Assembly (NCBI RefSeq): GCF_037975245.1
Contig: NC_092580.1
Span: 23,331,001 to 23,395,000, forward strand
DNA length: 64,000 bases
Source of the DNA: Apostichopus japonicus
Lineage: Eukaryota > Echinodermata > Holothuroidea > Aspidochirotida > Stichopodidae
Direction of reading: 5' to 3'
The notes under the pieces were generated by a model. That model ran no database searches. It was not told the origin of the DNA and saw only the letters and a program-made list of their open reading frames with translations. Position numbers and translations under genes: made by a program. Positions 47,291-58,806 of this stretch are shown one piece after another (the stretch's first letter is position 1; each line of letters starts with the position of its first letter).

Positions 47291-47915
47291 GGGCGCGCCT
47301 GTGCACTGGTGGCCCCCAGTTTGCTTCGGTACAACGCTGTGTACCTTAGCACCCCGCCTGTGCAGGCTTGTGCCCCCCCCCCCACATCCTTCTAGGAACT
47401 GTGGCCCCAAGCTTGTTTCAGTGCACCGTTGTGTACCTTGCAGCCTGTCTGCCTTGTGCCCTCCTGTTGTGTACCTTAGGTGCACTGAAGCATACTGGGG
47501 TGGGGGGGGGGCACCAGGCAGACAGGCTGCTAAGGTACACAACGGTGTACTGAAACATGCTGGGGCTACCAGGGAGACAGGTTGCTAATACGTACACAAC
47601 GGTGTACTGAAGCATGCTGGGGGCCACCAGACAGACAGGCTATTAAGGTTCACAACGAAAACTGTAGCACACTGAGGGTTGGGGGGGGGGGGCGCACCGG
47701 GCATAAAGAATGCTAAGGTACACAATGGTGCACTGAAGCATGCGGGGCGGGGGGGGGGGGGCTTACCAGGTAGACAGGCTGCTAAGACGTAGACAAACGG
47801 TGCGCTGAAGCATGCTGGGGTCCACCAGGCAGACAGGCTGCTAAGGTACACAGCGTTGCACTGAAGCAAGCTTGGGGCCACAGTGCCCCGAATCATGCTG
47901 GGGGGGGGGGGGGCA
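47291..47915. repeat. Minisatellite with inverted halves
   Basis: Units of roughly 60-85 bp built from GCACTGAAGCATGCTGGGG, CACCAGGCAGACAGGCTG and CTAAGGTACACAACG. To about 47470 the units are in the opposite orientation (CCCCAAGCTTGTTTCAGTGC, GTTGTGTACCTTGCAGCCTG); beyond it they are direct. The outer units at 47400-47460 and 47830-47890 are close reverse complements. G-runs of 8-13 punctuate it. Confidence 0.9.
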
Positions 47916-48474
47916 CAAAGCAGAAGGTAATATTTACGGTATATAAATATACTATTACAGACCTATCTAACATTGTATAGGTCTACTCTATAATGAATCA
48001 ATTAAGGCGGGGAATTGAGAAGCAAAGTTTATTACAAAGATTAAAGTTGCTTCAGAGTCTTGTCCAAATCAAACGTCAGTTACCACATCGTACTTAATAG
48101 TGAATTTCAATCATTATGGTACGACAACCTAGCGTCGCATATTGAAGTGACGGAACCCTAAGCATTTTGAATGTAGGGAAATGGTGGGGATGTGTGGGGG
48201 ACCAAGGGGGAAATGGGATGTTTGTGCACAAAGGAGCCCTTCCATTAAACACCTTTCAGTAGCAGAGTGGGGGAAAGATCGGACTAGTGTAACGTGCCTC
48301 ATGTGATGTGTACATCGGTTCCCTTGGCCTCGCTTTTGAATAAAAGGCCTGCTGTGAAACTTTTCAAACCACAACCACTGTCGCATATACTGCTTGAATT
48401 AAAATATACTGTCTTACCACTGGTCAATCATTAGAGCCTAGTTCTAATTAAAAGCTCAAAGAGGTAATTGCAAT
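47916..48474. other. Intergenic, no feature
   Basis: 560 bp without recognised repeat or coding similarity. Confidence 0.45.
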
Positions 48475-49527
48475 GAAAAAGTTGAGGGGGCAAATGCATG
48501 ATAAGCCCCCCCCCCCCCCAATATTTACCAAGGCTCCGAAACGTGCATCTGCCCATTTTTCAATGCATACTTGTCGATCTGTCCGATGCACACGTATACT
48601 ATAAAGGTGTAATAATTTTAGTAATTGCTGGGGGACCCTGGTCCCTCGGCCCGTCCCCTGGCTATAGACCACATTGTCACCCCAACCGCGTCTTCACGCC
48701 CCGTGAAAAGTGGAAGCAGTGAGTGTGAGTACCGGTAAGCGTAACACAACTTCGTCTTAGGCCAATGACTTGCCTCATTTCAGCCAGTTCTCCAACATCC
48801 CCTTACTTAGTGGCGGAGCGTCCATATATACAGTCAGGGGGCGGATCCCCCCCCCCCCTGACGGACTCAAATGGACTGCTGGCGCCCTTTTCAGCTTTTC
48901 ACTACTTTGAACTTATTCGCGATTATTGACTACTTTATTGCGCTCTCATATACCTATTGACATTTGTCATATTCTGTTGGTGTAATTTTCCGACAAAATG
49001 GCGACGACACCTATTTATTCTCCGTTTATCTGCAAATTAGCAAGGCCCAGAAAGGGTCATTTCCTGCAATCTAGGGAGTAACTTTACTGAAAAATTTTCT
49101 GTACGCTCCGCGCCAACCTGTGGTGGCGCTCCGCTTAGATAGTGTCGAAAGCGCCCCTACAGACCATTCTTGCCCCCCCTGACCAATACCCCTAGCTCCG
49201 CCACTGCCCATACTACACTCAATAACGTCTTTGCGAGTACACTACGAGTAATAGCTACTCTCTTAAAACACCATCGAATATACAAATTACAATGTTTTTA
49301 CAGACTTTTACGTGCAATCTGAGAAATTGCAGGCTTGAGACCCATATTTTAGGGCTAGGTATTCGCAGCATAAAACACTCGGGAAGTGCCGTTTCCGGCC
49401 ATCTGGGGCTTTGAAAAAACCCAAAATTTTCTTGTACGCTCCGCGCCAACCGATGGTGGCGCTCCGCTAAGATAGTCTCCACACATTAGCCCCCCCCCCC
49501 AATAATTTTTCCGTTCCGCCGCGCCTG
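48475..49527 (-). mobile_element. 1.05 kb inverted repeat, copy A
   Basis: Almost exactly the reverse complement of 57717-58757. Shared landmarks include AAAAAGTTGAGGGGGCAAAT at one end and CCGTTCCGCCGCGCCTG at the other. Two dyad-core modules lie inside, at about 49087-49147 and 49428-49475, 330 bp apart. G/C homopolymers differ in length between the copies. No long conserved frame. The end at 48475 lacks the terminal ~45 bp present in copy B, so this copy is truncated. Confidence 0.92.
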
Positions 49528-49918
49528 GGTAATTGTATTGTCTGATTAGAGATCCGAAATTGATCTCAGGAATACAACGACCCTGCGCTATCTAACCTTT
49601 CGAGTTTCATAGTACATACAGAGTTTGAAAAAGATAATAAATTAGAGCTGCAACTCTATCAACTAACGTCTGGAACTCTGGAAAACTACTTGAAAATGTG
49701 TTTCTTGTTAATGTGTTGCTTTGGCATTGCATCCTTAGCAGTCGATTTTTATGCATTGATTCTCCATGAACGCGTGATGTTTTGATATGAATTCAACTTC
49801 CTATTTCTTTATATACATATACATACTAGGCCTTTATACTGTCTGCACCTTTGGTGGCAAACCAAAATGCCCTCTTTCTTCCTTATCTTATTTGTAAACA
49901 AAATAAAATAACACTGTT

Positions 49919-50020
49919 TGCAAACTGCTTATCCACTAGAGAGCCTGTGTAAGAGAATGTGTAAAAGTAAGTTGGCCTGACGTTCGATCCAAGTACGAAT
50001 CAGCAGAGAGAGGCTGTGGA
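49919..50020 (-). repeat. Penelope-like / hammerhead-type repeat end, inverted partner
   Basis: Minus strand reads TCGAACGTCAGGCCAACTTA, CTTTTACACATTCTCTTACA, CAGGCTCTCTAGTGGATAAG then CAGTTTGC. The hairpin part is diverged. With the plus-strand copy at 50399-50465 it brackets about 400 bp of pyrimidine-rich DNA (50085-50310, including C13), so one ~550 bp element with inverted ends is likely. Confidence 0.65.
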
Positions 50021-50398
50021 TGCAACGCCTTCGCACCATTCAACCTCATGGGCTCAACATTCAGGAAGGACATGACTAACTTTTTCTTCTGTCCCCCTCC
50101 TTCTCCCCTTCTCCCCCCCCCCCCCCTCATCACTCTTCTTCTCATAGCTCTCTTCCACTCTTTTTTCTCCACACCTGTCGTCTTTGTCCTTCTCCAGTTT
50201 ATTCCCTACCCCCTTCCCTTAATGCTCTCTTTGTCCCTCCACTGTTTATCCTACATCTCCTCTTTCCACTGTTGGTTTCTTTCTTTCTTATCTCCATCCC
50301 TTGTCCACTAATCCCCTTACATCTATCTTTTGTGTTCACCATGCGCATTAACCTGTCTGTATTCTGTGTGTGTTTTTGTCCCTTCTGTTACTGTTACT

Positions 50399-50465
50399 TG
50401 TCATTCGGCCTTTGAAGAAGATCCTGCTAGGATCGAAACGTCAGGCCAACTTACTTTTACACATT
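50399..50465 (+). ncRNA. Hammerhead-like motif at a Penelope-type repeat end
   Basis: Stem I candidates GGCC 50407-50410 and 50444-50447, box TTTGAAGAA, hairpin GATCC-TGCTA-GGATC (50420-50434), then GAAAC and GTC (50435-50442). Order and spacing resemble the hammerhead ribozymes known from Penelope-like elements. Against it: the box has U for C at the first core position, and one extra A lies before stem II. It may be an inactive relative. Confidence 0.4.
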
Positions 50466-50469
50466 ATAT

Positions 50470-53400
50470 TATTTGTATCTGCTGCCATCTTTTTACAATC
50501 CCTGGCCAAGCTCAATTTCTGAATTGTGCAAGGCTAGCGCTGCACATACATGTGCTCTTGATGTAAACATTGGGTTTTTCTCATGCATGGTCAGGTCCAT
50601 TCAATACCTGCGTTTTAATTAAGACGAATGTGTCGAAACTATATCTGTCACTGTCCGAAGACTATCGAGAGCAAGCGGATTTCTAGAATTAATTGGACTT
50701 AAAAAGGACAGGAAGATAAGGATTGAGGGCGACAAAAGGTAACCTCAAAAGATAAGGTTTCACGGTAACCTAGAACAAGTAAGATCAGCGTAGACTATAT
50801 GGTCCTAGACATTTCCAAAGGCGCTAGGCTCGACCTAAGTTACGTTTGCCCTAGGCCTATTCTAGGGCCAGGTTCATAATCATATCCTCCTGTTTGGCAC
50901 TCAGACTTAAAGTTCGCGTATGATTAACCGAAAATTAAACCAAGGCTTATTTTTATCGTAATAACTAATCAGCAGCCAAAATATTTAACTTCTGAATCGA
51001 AGGAAGCGTAATCTGGTATTTGTAATGGGTATGCATGAAACTAAAATTAAAGTAGCCAGTGTACACCCAGCCTGACAGCAGCTGGAGAGCAGTGGATAGC
51101 TACGACTCTGCTGGCTTATAATTAATTCTTTCCCACTATATCCCTGCCAAATCTCCCCTCAGAAGAACAACCTTCATGAGAAACTAAAAGAGCCAATCTT
51201 TAATGAATTGTTGGGCATCATAAATTGTTGATCTATACAATCTCCCAAAACATGCAAAATAATATCCAGACAGAATATTGTGTAATTACAATGTGTAATA
51301 GAACTACCTTAAAAATTTCATCTTTGCTCACAAGCATATATGGTTTGCAACAAGGTGTGAACATTAATTGATTGTATTGAACCTGTGTCTTGCACTAGTG
51401 TGCCATCAACAGTGAATCAAAAATTGTGTTCTCCATGCTCTGATTGGCTATAAGTACAGTAACTGCTGTGGAAATGTGGTTTTAGATCAATTGAGCTACA
51501 TTTTGTGGTGAAGAACAAAACATGAATAGCACTGCATGATCAGAACTGTTTACAAATTTTTCACACTTCTTCAGGAAAACAAATATTTGCTGTACAATGT
51601 ACCTTCCTTAAAAAATATTGTTTCTTCCAAATAAAACAACTCAATGTAGACTAATGTGACCCAACTTGACCTATAGTAGTCAAACAGCATTTACAAGATC
51701 TTAACATACAGCTCTCCACAGTGATATGCATCATCATAGTTTCCCATGTTATTTAAATTGCATGAATTGTGTGTACATTCCATGATATGCCAAACACATG
51801 GACATTTATGTAATATGTCTTCCCTTCTATAAACACACAAAACTCTTTTATTAGGTGTATTTAATAAACTTGCAGAGTCATAAATTTATCGAACTGGATG
51901 CTACAATTTCTGTTCGAAGCGATTAAAGGTATGTTTGTGGTATATCACAGCATCATTTGTTGACATTGTTCTAACAAGAAATAAGATGTTCAGTGAATCT
52001 GATGGTTAGGCTAGCTCAGCACATACCTAAATAATGTTAGGATACTGTACTTTCAATGCTTTGACAATTTGAAGTAAAGATTTTTATTTTTGATATAACA
52101 CAAATATTTAATGCTACCAAAGTCAAATTTATAAATGGATAGATACGACTGAACATACCCTACATGTTGGGGACATTTTTGTTGGGGTGAGGAGGAGTTG
52201 CATCCAAAAGGAAAAAGAGCAATACACTCACTATTTTCTTTCCCCACCCGTGTTCAGTTTATTTACCATGCTGTCATAATGCGACTTAGATGGGGTTACT
52301 ATGGAATGAACTACTACAGTAGTCACAAAGGATTGGTAGGTTCAACATAGAAAGGCAAACCAATAAAATCTTCTTTTTTTGCTTTGATAAAATATCAATA
52401 CAGATGATTAATGTCCAGTAGTTATGAATAACTTGCTAGTTACCTCTATATTTCCATATTGCAACATTGTTGGCAAATCCATCTCTAATGGATGAAAGGT
52501 ACATTTCTTTCCTTCAAAAGATGAATCTGATTGAAGTGGTGTTGAAATAGATAGTGTGGAAAGGATGCGGTTTGAAGAGGTGGCATGGTGAGGGTGGAAA
52601 GGGGTGATGTAACTTTCTTTGTGACTTTTCTTTTTTCAGCAATTACAGTACATCAATGATAAATTGTATCCCCAAAGCAAGTCTGGATTCCTTGACAAAG
52701 GATTCAATTAAATAATATATGAAAAAAAGTAGAAAAAGCTAAATAAAGACGGCTGATGTCCAGTAGTTATCTAGAATTGGAAAGTTAACTCATTGTTTCC
52801 AGGGCTCAACTTTAATGGTCATGTGATCGTCATAGACGATGCAAAGAAATTGCGTCAGACAACCTAAAACACTGCTAAGGTTGTCCGACGGACGACTAGC
52901 TTATAAGTGTTCAACACTTTAAACAAACCTCAGTAAATCCCTATTCTTTAAGATCAGAATCTGGCCCAAAAAGTGATAGCAGCTTATTGGTATTGACCTC
53001 GTTTCATATTAGAAACAACGCAAGAAATAAATCACAATTTGGTACGTTCCGTAATGTGGAGAAAATCCTACACTTTAGCTGTATGCACACCCCTTTGCAT
53101 TGCTAACTTACAGTTAGCACATTTGTTATTAGTAAAGTCAGAATATGCATACTGTAGGCTACATATGCACTAATGGTTACAGCAAGTATGGTATACTTTG
53201 TACACTACAGACCCTGGGGGTCGCACGCTTGCTTTCTCCCTCATGGCCGTACTCATGTATGACAAACTAGCTGGAGTACAACGTGTATGCAGTACTATAC
53301 TGTGCAATTGGGCATACCGCATGCTCGTTTATGTTGCTGCAATGTACATGCTGTATACCCTGGGCTTACCCTCTGTCTCTGGAAGTGATCGGAAACGGTT

Positions 53401-54880
53401 ACAGAAATAATTTTTCACTACCAGAGAATTCCCGCAGCCAAACATGAATAATCATGAACAGTGATCATCAACACATCAAATGTCTATAACTCTACACTAC
53501 AGTTCTATCCAAGATTTCCGTAAAGTCGATCTCCTTAAGATTAGTCACTAAGAGTAAGACTTAATTCTCAGGGTGATAGACTAGGCCTTCATAGCCTAAC
53601 GTTACGGTACTCACCTACAAGGCTAAATCGATACATTATAGGATTATTTATGTACGGCTCTGGCGCATCGCGCCATCTTAAAAATCCAACTGTTAGAAAA
53701 TTGCAGGACGTACGTGACTAACATAATAGTCCCTTGGCATAAATTTAGTATTTTAGTGCACACGATGTGTGCGATGCACCATGTCAGGCAACTCCAGTAG
53801 TCTGTTTTGGTGCTTTCATTGGGCAACCAAAAAATCCTTTGGACAACGAATTATGCAGGCAGGGTTGTTGGCAGATACTAAATCTTTGATGGATGCAAAA
53901 GTAAATATTTTTGTCATGAGAAGCAAGAAAACTTGATATCATATTTATGGATAATCCTTGAATTTTTCAAATCCAGCAGGCATTACTAGAGGCAACATGA
54001 CTGAATAACACATGTCCCATAAAATCTCCCAAAAGTTTGTCACAACAATTGTATAAATCTCATACTTGTTGCAGTGACATAAAGCATCTCTTGTAGCACA
54101 TGACTTTCTTGTTGTTAAATCAGTCAACGATTGTCCTAAAATTTGGGTTCATGTAAACACTTCTTCACCAACATATGACTCATGTAATTAAAATCCACAT
54201 AATTTTATTTCTTCCCTCTATGGAATTTACTTTCTTGTACTGTTGACACAAGCCAAACAGGCTCGAGTTGCCATAGCTTTTCTGAAAGAGCGCCATCTAT
54301 TTGGAAAATCACAAGAAAATACACCCCTTAATGAATGAAGTCTCAAGAATAGTGTTCACACACACACACACAAAATATAAATAAGTTAATGAAATAAAAT
54401 GAAAAATAATATAAAATATATATAATTTCGGTTTTGTAGAGCTACACAGAGAGAGAGATCAATTAGGAATTCCCAGAATTCAATGGGAAAATCCTGAAAA
54501 TTGCAAGTTTCCTTCTTTCACATCTGTAAAAATAGTGCATTATTCAATTGTACAGTTTTATTAGTCTAGGTTGTATTTCTATACCGCTAATACAATTTTT
54601 GAGAAATGACTCTCTTAAATAAACTGGAGTTGATTAATTAAAAAGACTGATCTATATGGTCTAATTAACAGACGTAAGGTCAGTTTTTCGGAGGCAACAT
54701 AAAAACTCCATTGGAATACAGAAAGACTGTTTTGACCTCAAATGACACATTTACAGTGTATTACAAATTTGTCCAAGGACAAATGGTATTGGATGCCATC
54801 TAAGGGAATTGATATAAAACAAAATTGATGAACACTACAGTTTACACTGAGGAGCCCATGTGGAAATCAGTAACGTATGA
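50470..54880. other. Intergenic, no gene recognised
   Basis: 4.4 kb, AT-rich. A small CpG-containing patch at 53560-53700 includes the dyad TGGCGC-ATC-GCGCCA and AAGATGGCGC on the minus strand, which could be a promoter of an unseen gene. The 53198-53410 plus-strand frame (70 codons, two hydrophobic stretches) matches nothing known. A CA run lies at 54357. Confidence 0.45.
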
Positions 54881-54884
54881 GAAC

Positions 54885-55825
54885 AACAGTAGGATTGTGA
54901 GTACCACAACATTATGAGTGTGAGTACCAAACAAGTATGAGTACAACAGTATGGGTGTGAGTACCAAAAGTAATATGAGTACAACAATATATGGGTGTGA
55001 CTACCAAAACAGTATCAATGTGAGTACCAAAACAGTACAAGTACAACAGTATGAGTGTGAGTACCAAAACAGTATGAGAGTACAACAATACGGGTGTGCC
55101 TTCCAAAACAGTATGAGTGTGAGTACCAAACAAGTATGAGTACAACGGTATGAGTGTGAGTACCAAACCAGTATGAGAGTACAACAATATGGGTGTGACT
55201 ACCAAAACAGTATGAGTGTGAGTACCAAACAAGTATGAGTACAACAGTATGAGTGTGAGTACCAAAAAAGTATGAGTACAACAGTATGGGTGTGAGTACC
55301 AAAGTAATATGAGTACAACAGTATGGGTGTGACTACCAAAACAGTATGAATGTGAGTACCAAAACAGTATGAGTACAACAGTATGAGTGTGAGTACCAAA
55401 ACAGTATGGGTGTGAGTACCAAAGTAATATGAGTACAACAGTATGGGTGTGACTACCAAAACAGTATGAATGTGAGTACCAAAACAGTATGAGTACAACA
55501 GTATGAGTGTGAGTACCAAAACAGTATGGGTGTGAGTACCAAAGTAATATGAGTACAACAGTATGGGTGTGACTACCAAAAAAGTATGGGTACAACAGTA
55601 TAGGTGTGAGTACAAAAAAAGTATGAGTACAACAGTGTGGGTGTGAGTGCCAAAAGTAATGAGTACAACAGTATGGGTGTGAGTACCAAAATGTATGAGG
55701 ACAACAGTATGGGAGTGAGTACCAAAACAGTATGGGTACCAAAACTGTATGAGGGAGAACAGTGAAAGTACCAAACAGTATGAGTACAACAGTATAAGTA
55801 CAGCAGTACTTATGAGCACCACAGA
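54885..55825. repeat. 0.9 kb minisatellite with exact 120-bp higher-order unit
   Basis: Short units GTATGAGTACAACA, GTATGGGTGTGAGTACCAAA and GTATGAGTGTGAGTACCAAA alternate. Between 55321 and 55560 two successive 120-bp blocks are identical. Since 120 is divisible by three, a 309-codon frame stays open on the minus strand; it encodes only a repetitive S/H/T/V/L/Y mix and is not a gene. Confidence 0.96.
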
Positions 55826-55849
55826 ATGAGTACAAGTGCAATTCTCCTT

Positions 55850-57716
55850 GGTATGATGTCCAAATTACAAATTCATGTGCGTGAGTACCAGTACAGGAAA
55901 TATGCTAGAATAAAATTAGGAGTACAAAACTCATTACAAGTCTGCTTTTAAGCTTGTGTTGCTTGGCCACCCAAGCAACCATACAGTTATTAATTACCAT
56001 CAGTGGCTGTGCAAAATGTATTCAATCACCCTCGAGTATCACACAACAGTACAGTGTGTGCAGACATTTTTTGTTTTTCTTCCGTTTTTTCTTCTTCTTT
56101 TGATGTCGCATTGTACCGTATGTTGCTCCAGGTGCATGCATGTTAGGCAGGCATCCTGCAGTTTAAAGAAAGTGTGTTTCTTGTATTTCTTTTTCGCCCA
56201 CAAAAAAGCAGTCTATGGGGGCGTTAAGATTTTGTCAATGATTGGAAGTTACAAGCCCATTTTCTCTTCCTGCAACTTCCTAGAGGTGTTAAAACCTGTG
56301 AACACAGCTGTGTCTGTGAAGTTGTTGCAATTCACACCAGGTTTTAACTTTTGTGCAAAAGTAGTTAAGTGTGTGTACTGGAGGAGTAATTCTTGTCTTC
56401 TGTTGCTGATAAGGGTTTGCTGCCCAAACATACTATAATGGATGCCATTGTCCCAACAGAAACTAAAAATAAAGTATTTGAAAGCTAAACAGGGCTTGTT
56501 TGTGAGCTGTTCTGGTATCATTTCCATGATGTCAGTCCTATACAATAGAGAATCTGTTGTTGAGTCTCTGTTATATTCACTTTCATATCAACATGAAGTG
56601 AATAGATTCACTTCCATGTACTGTTGAACACATCTAAGACTTGCTCAAGTCACCATTAGCTGAGCTTCGTTCTCTCCTGCTTTGTTTGGAGATAGTGAGC
56701 TAAGCTCTCAATCTTTCAGCTCTTAATTACATCTTAAAGTTGATGTTTTAGTTGTCTGCACCAACTTTCACAATTCCTTTCTTTATTTTGCCTCAAACAA
56801 AAAGCCTCCATTGTACTTTTTCTTCACAACTCTGCAAGTTCCTGAAAGCTGTAAAGTTCACCCTGTTAAAGTAGTAAAAGAAGAAGAATGACTACTTGAT
56901 AATCAAGTTGGGGGGTGGGGGGGACTGAGATCATAAAATTATGAAAAAAGAAAGAAAAAAATGGATAATGTGCTGCAAGGGCTTCACCAAGATAGGTTGA
57001 GCTTGGTTAAAATATTTTCTTTTGGGGATGAGGAAAGGAAGGGTGGGGTGGGGGGGGGGGGGTTGGCGAGTTTGCCATAAAATATGTGTAGAGGATACAA
57101 AGGAGTTTAGATGTTGGATTTATTAGCCAAAATATGAAAATGGCATGGAAAGTTTGTACAGTTTCCTTTTCATATATTTAGGGAGATTGAAGGAGAGAGA
57201 GTAGTACTGTAGTTCATATACTGCATGGTGATATATAAACTCTATGGCAGCAAGTGATTGTAATTTTATTAAATTCCAGTCAATGGATATTTTATTTGGC
57301 TTTATATGTCTCTGAATGAACTTTGTAGCAGGATTAACCAAAGAGAAGAAACTCCTTCACTGTTGTCTGGAGTGTCTGCTTTTGTCATTATCACATGCAC
57401 AGAACAGGCGATGAAAGGGTAAGCCATTTACAGTAGGCCTAATATGGAGAGAGCAGCTCTTGAGAGTTTAATAAGCTGAGAGGATGATTTTTTAATAATA
57501 CTGGTGGGTGACAAGTTCTCAAGTTCGATACTTTAATATGATTCCAGTGAATCATTAGATGCACTCGAGCAGGACTTGTTACAAGCCAAAACATTATTCT
57601 TGATATCAGCTGTTGCCATTGCGATTTTGTACAAAGTTTACCTGCTAATCCCATTGGTTGCACTTGATAGGCTCTGATCTATGGGCTGTTTGTGGATGAC
57701 AGTACAGACCAGAATG
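55850..57716. other. Intergenic spacer between large repeats
   Basis: Includes a 160-codon plus-strand frame (55956-56438) without recognisable domain, a short dyad TTAAAACCTG / CAGGTTTTAA (56289-56345) and G-runs near 56910 and 57045. No gene recognised. Confidence 0.45.
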
Positions 57717-58806
57717 CAGGCGCGGCGGAACGGAAAAATTATTGGGGGGGCTAATGTGTGGAGACTATCTAAGCGGAGCGCCACCATCGGTTGGCGCGGA
57801 GCGTACAAGAAAATTTTGGGTTTTTTCAAATCCCCAGATGGCCGGAAACGGCACTTTCCGAGTGTTTTATGCTGCGAATACCTAGCCCTAAAATATGTGT
57901 CTCAAGTCTGCAATTTCTCAAATTGCACGTAAAAGTCTGTAAAAACATTGTAATTTGTATATTCGATGGTTTTTTAAGAGAGTAGCTATTACTCGTAGTG
58001 TACTCGCAAAGATGTTTTTGAGTGTAGTAAGGGCAGTGGCGGAGCTAGAGTATTGGTCAGGGAGGGCAAGAATGGTCTGTAGGGGCGCTTTCGACACTAT
58101 CTAAGCGGAGCGCCACAACAGGTTGGCGCGGAGCGTACAGAAAATTTTTGAGTAAAGATACTCCCTAGATTGCAGGAAATGACCCTTTCCGGGGCCTTGC
58201 TAATTTGCAGATAAACGGAGAATAAATAGGTGTCGTCGCCATTTTGTCGGAAAATTACACCAACAGAATATGACAAATGTCACTAGGTATATGAGAGCGT
58301 AATAAAATAGTCAAAAGTCGCGAATAAGTATAAAGTAGTGAAAAGCTGAAAAGGGCGCCAGCAGTCCATTTGAGTCCGTCAGGGGGGGGGCATCCGCCCC
58401 CTGACTGTATATATGGACGCTCCGCCACTAAGTACGGTAAGGGGATGTTGGAGAACTGGCTGAAATGAGGCAAGTCATTGGCCTAAGACGAAGTTGTGTT
58501 ACGCTTACCGGTACTCACACTCACTGCTTCCACTTTTCACGGGGCGTGAAGACGCGGTTGGGGTGACAATGTGGTATATAGCCAGGGGACGGGCCGAGGG
58601 TCCCCCAGCAATTACTAAAATTATTACACCTATAGAGTATACGTGTGCATCGGACAGATCGACAAGTATGCATTGAAAAATGGGCAGATGCACGTTTCGG
58701 AGCCTTGGTAAATATTGGGGGGGCTTATCATGCATTTGCCCCCTCAACTTTTTTATTGGGGGGGCTGAGCCCCCCCAAGCCCCCCCCCGGTTCCGCCGCC
58801 ACTGCC
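57717..58806 (+). mobile_element. 1.05 kb inverted repeat, copy B (most complete)
   Basis: Begins CAGGCGCGGCGGAACGG and ends CCGGTTCCGCCGCCACTGCC, whose reverse complement GGCAGTGGCGGCGGAACCGG resembles the start, so imperfect terminal inverted repeats of about 18 bp are present. Two dyad-core modules sit at 57768-57818 and 58096-58147. The internal phrase GGCAGTGGCGGAGCTAGAG near 58031 repeats terminal wording, suggesting a dimer of a ~320 bp unit plus a unique ~600 bp part. No transposase frame. Confidence 0.88.

Noticed and set aside
47147-47588. Frames of 131-144 codons on both strands
   Set aside because: Arise from the polypyrimidine tract and inverted minisatellite; composition is not protein-like.
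49980-49995. GTTCGATCC resembling a tRNA T-arm
   Set aside because: It belongs to the Penelope-like repeat end; no cloverleaf can be formed around it. No tRNA or rRNA gene was seen anywhere.
53640-53700. CpG-containing dyad with AAGATGGCGC as promoter of a second gene
   Set aside because: No coding exon could be recognised nearby on either strand, so a gene cannot be supported.
54912-55841. 309-codon open frame on the minus strand
   Set aside because: It runs through a tandem repeat whose period is divisible by three; the peptide is purely repetitive and no splice sites or domain are seen.
55956-56438. 160-codon plus-strand frame upstream of the inverted repeat
   Set aside because: Cysteine- and phenylalanine-rich without domain or splice support; the antisense frame is similarly open.
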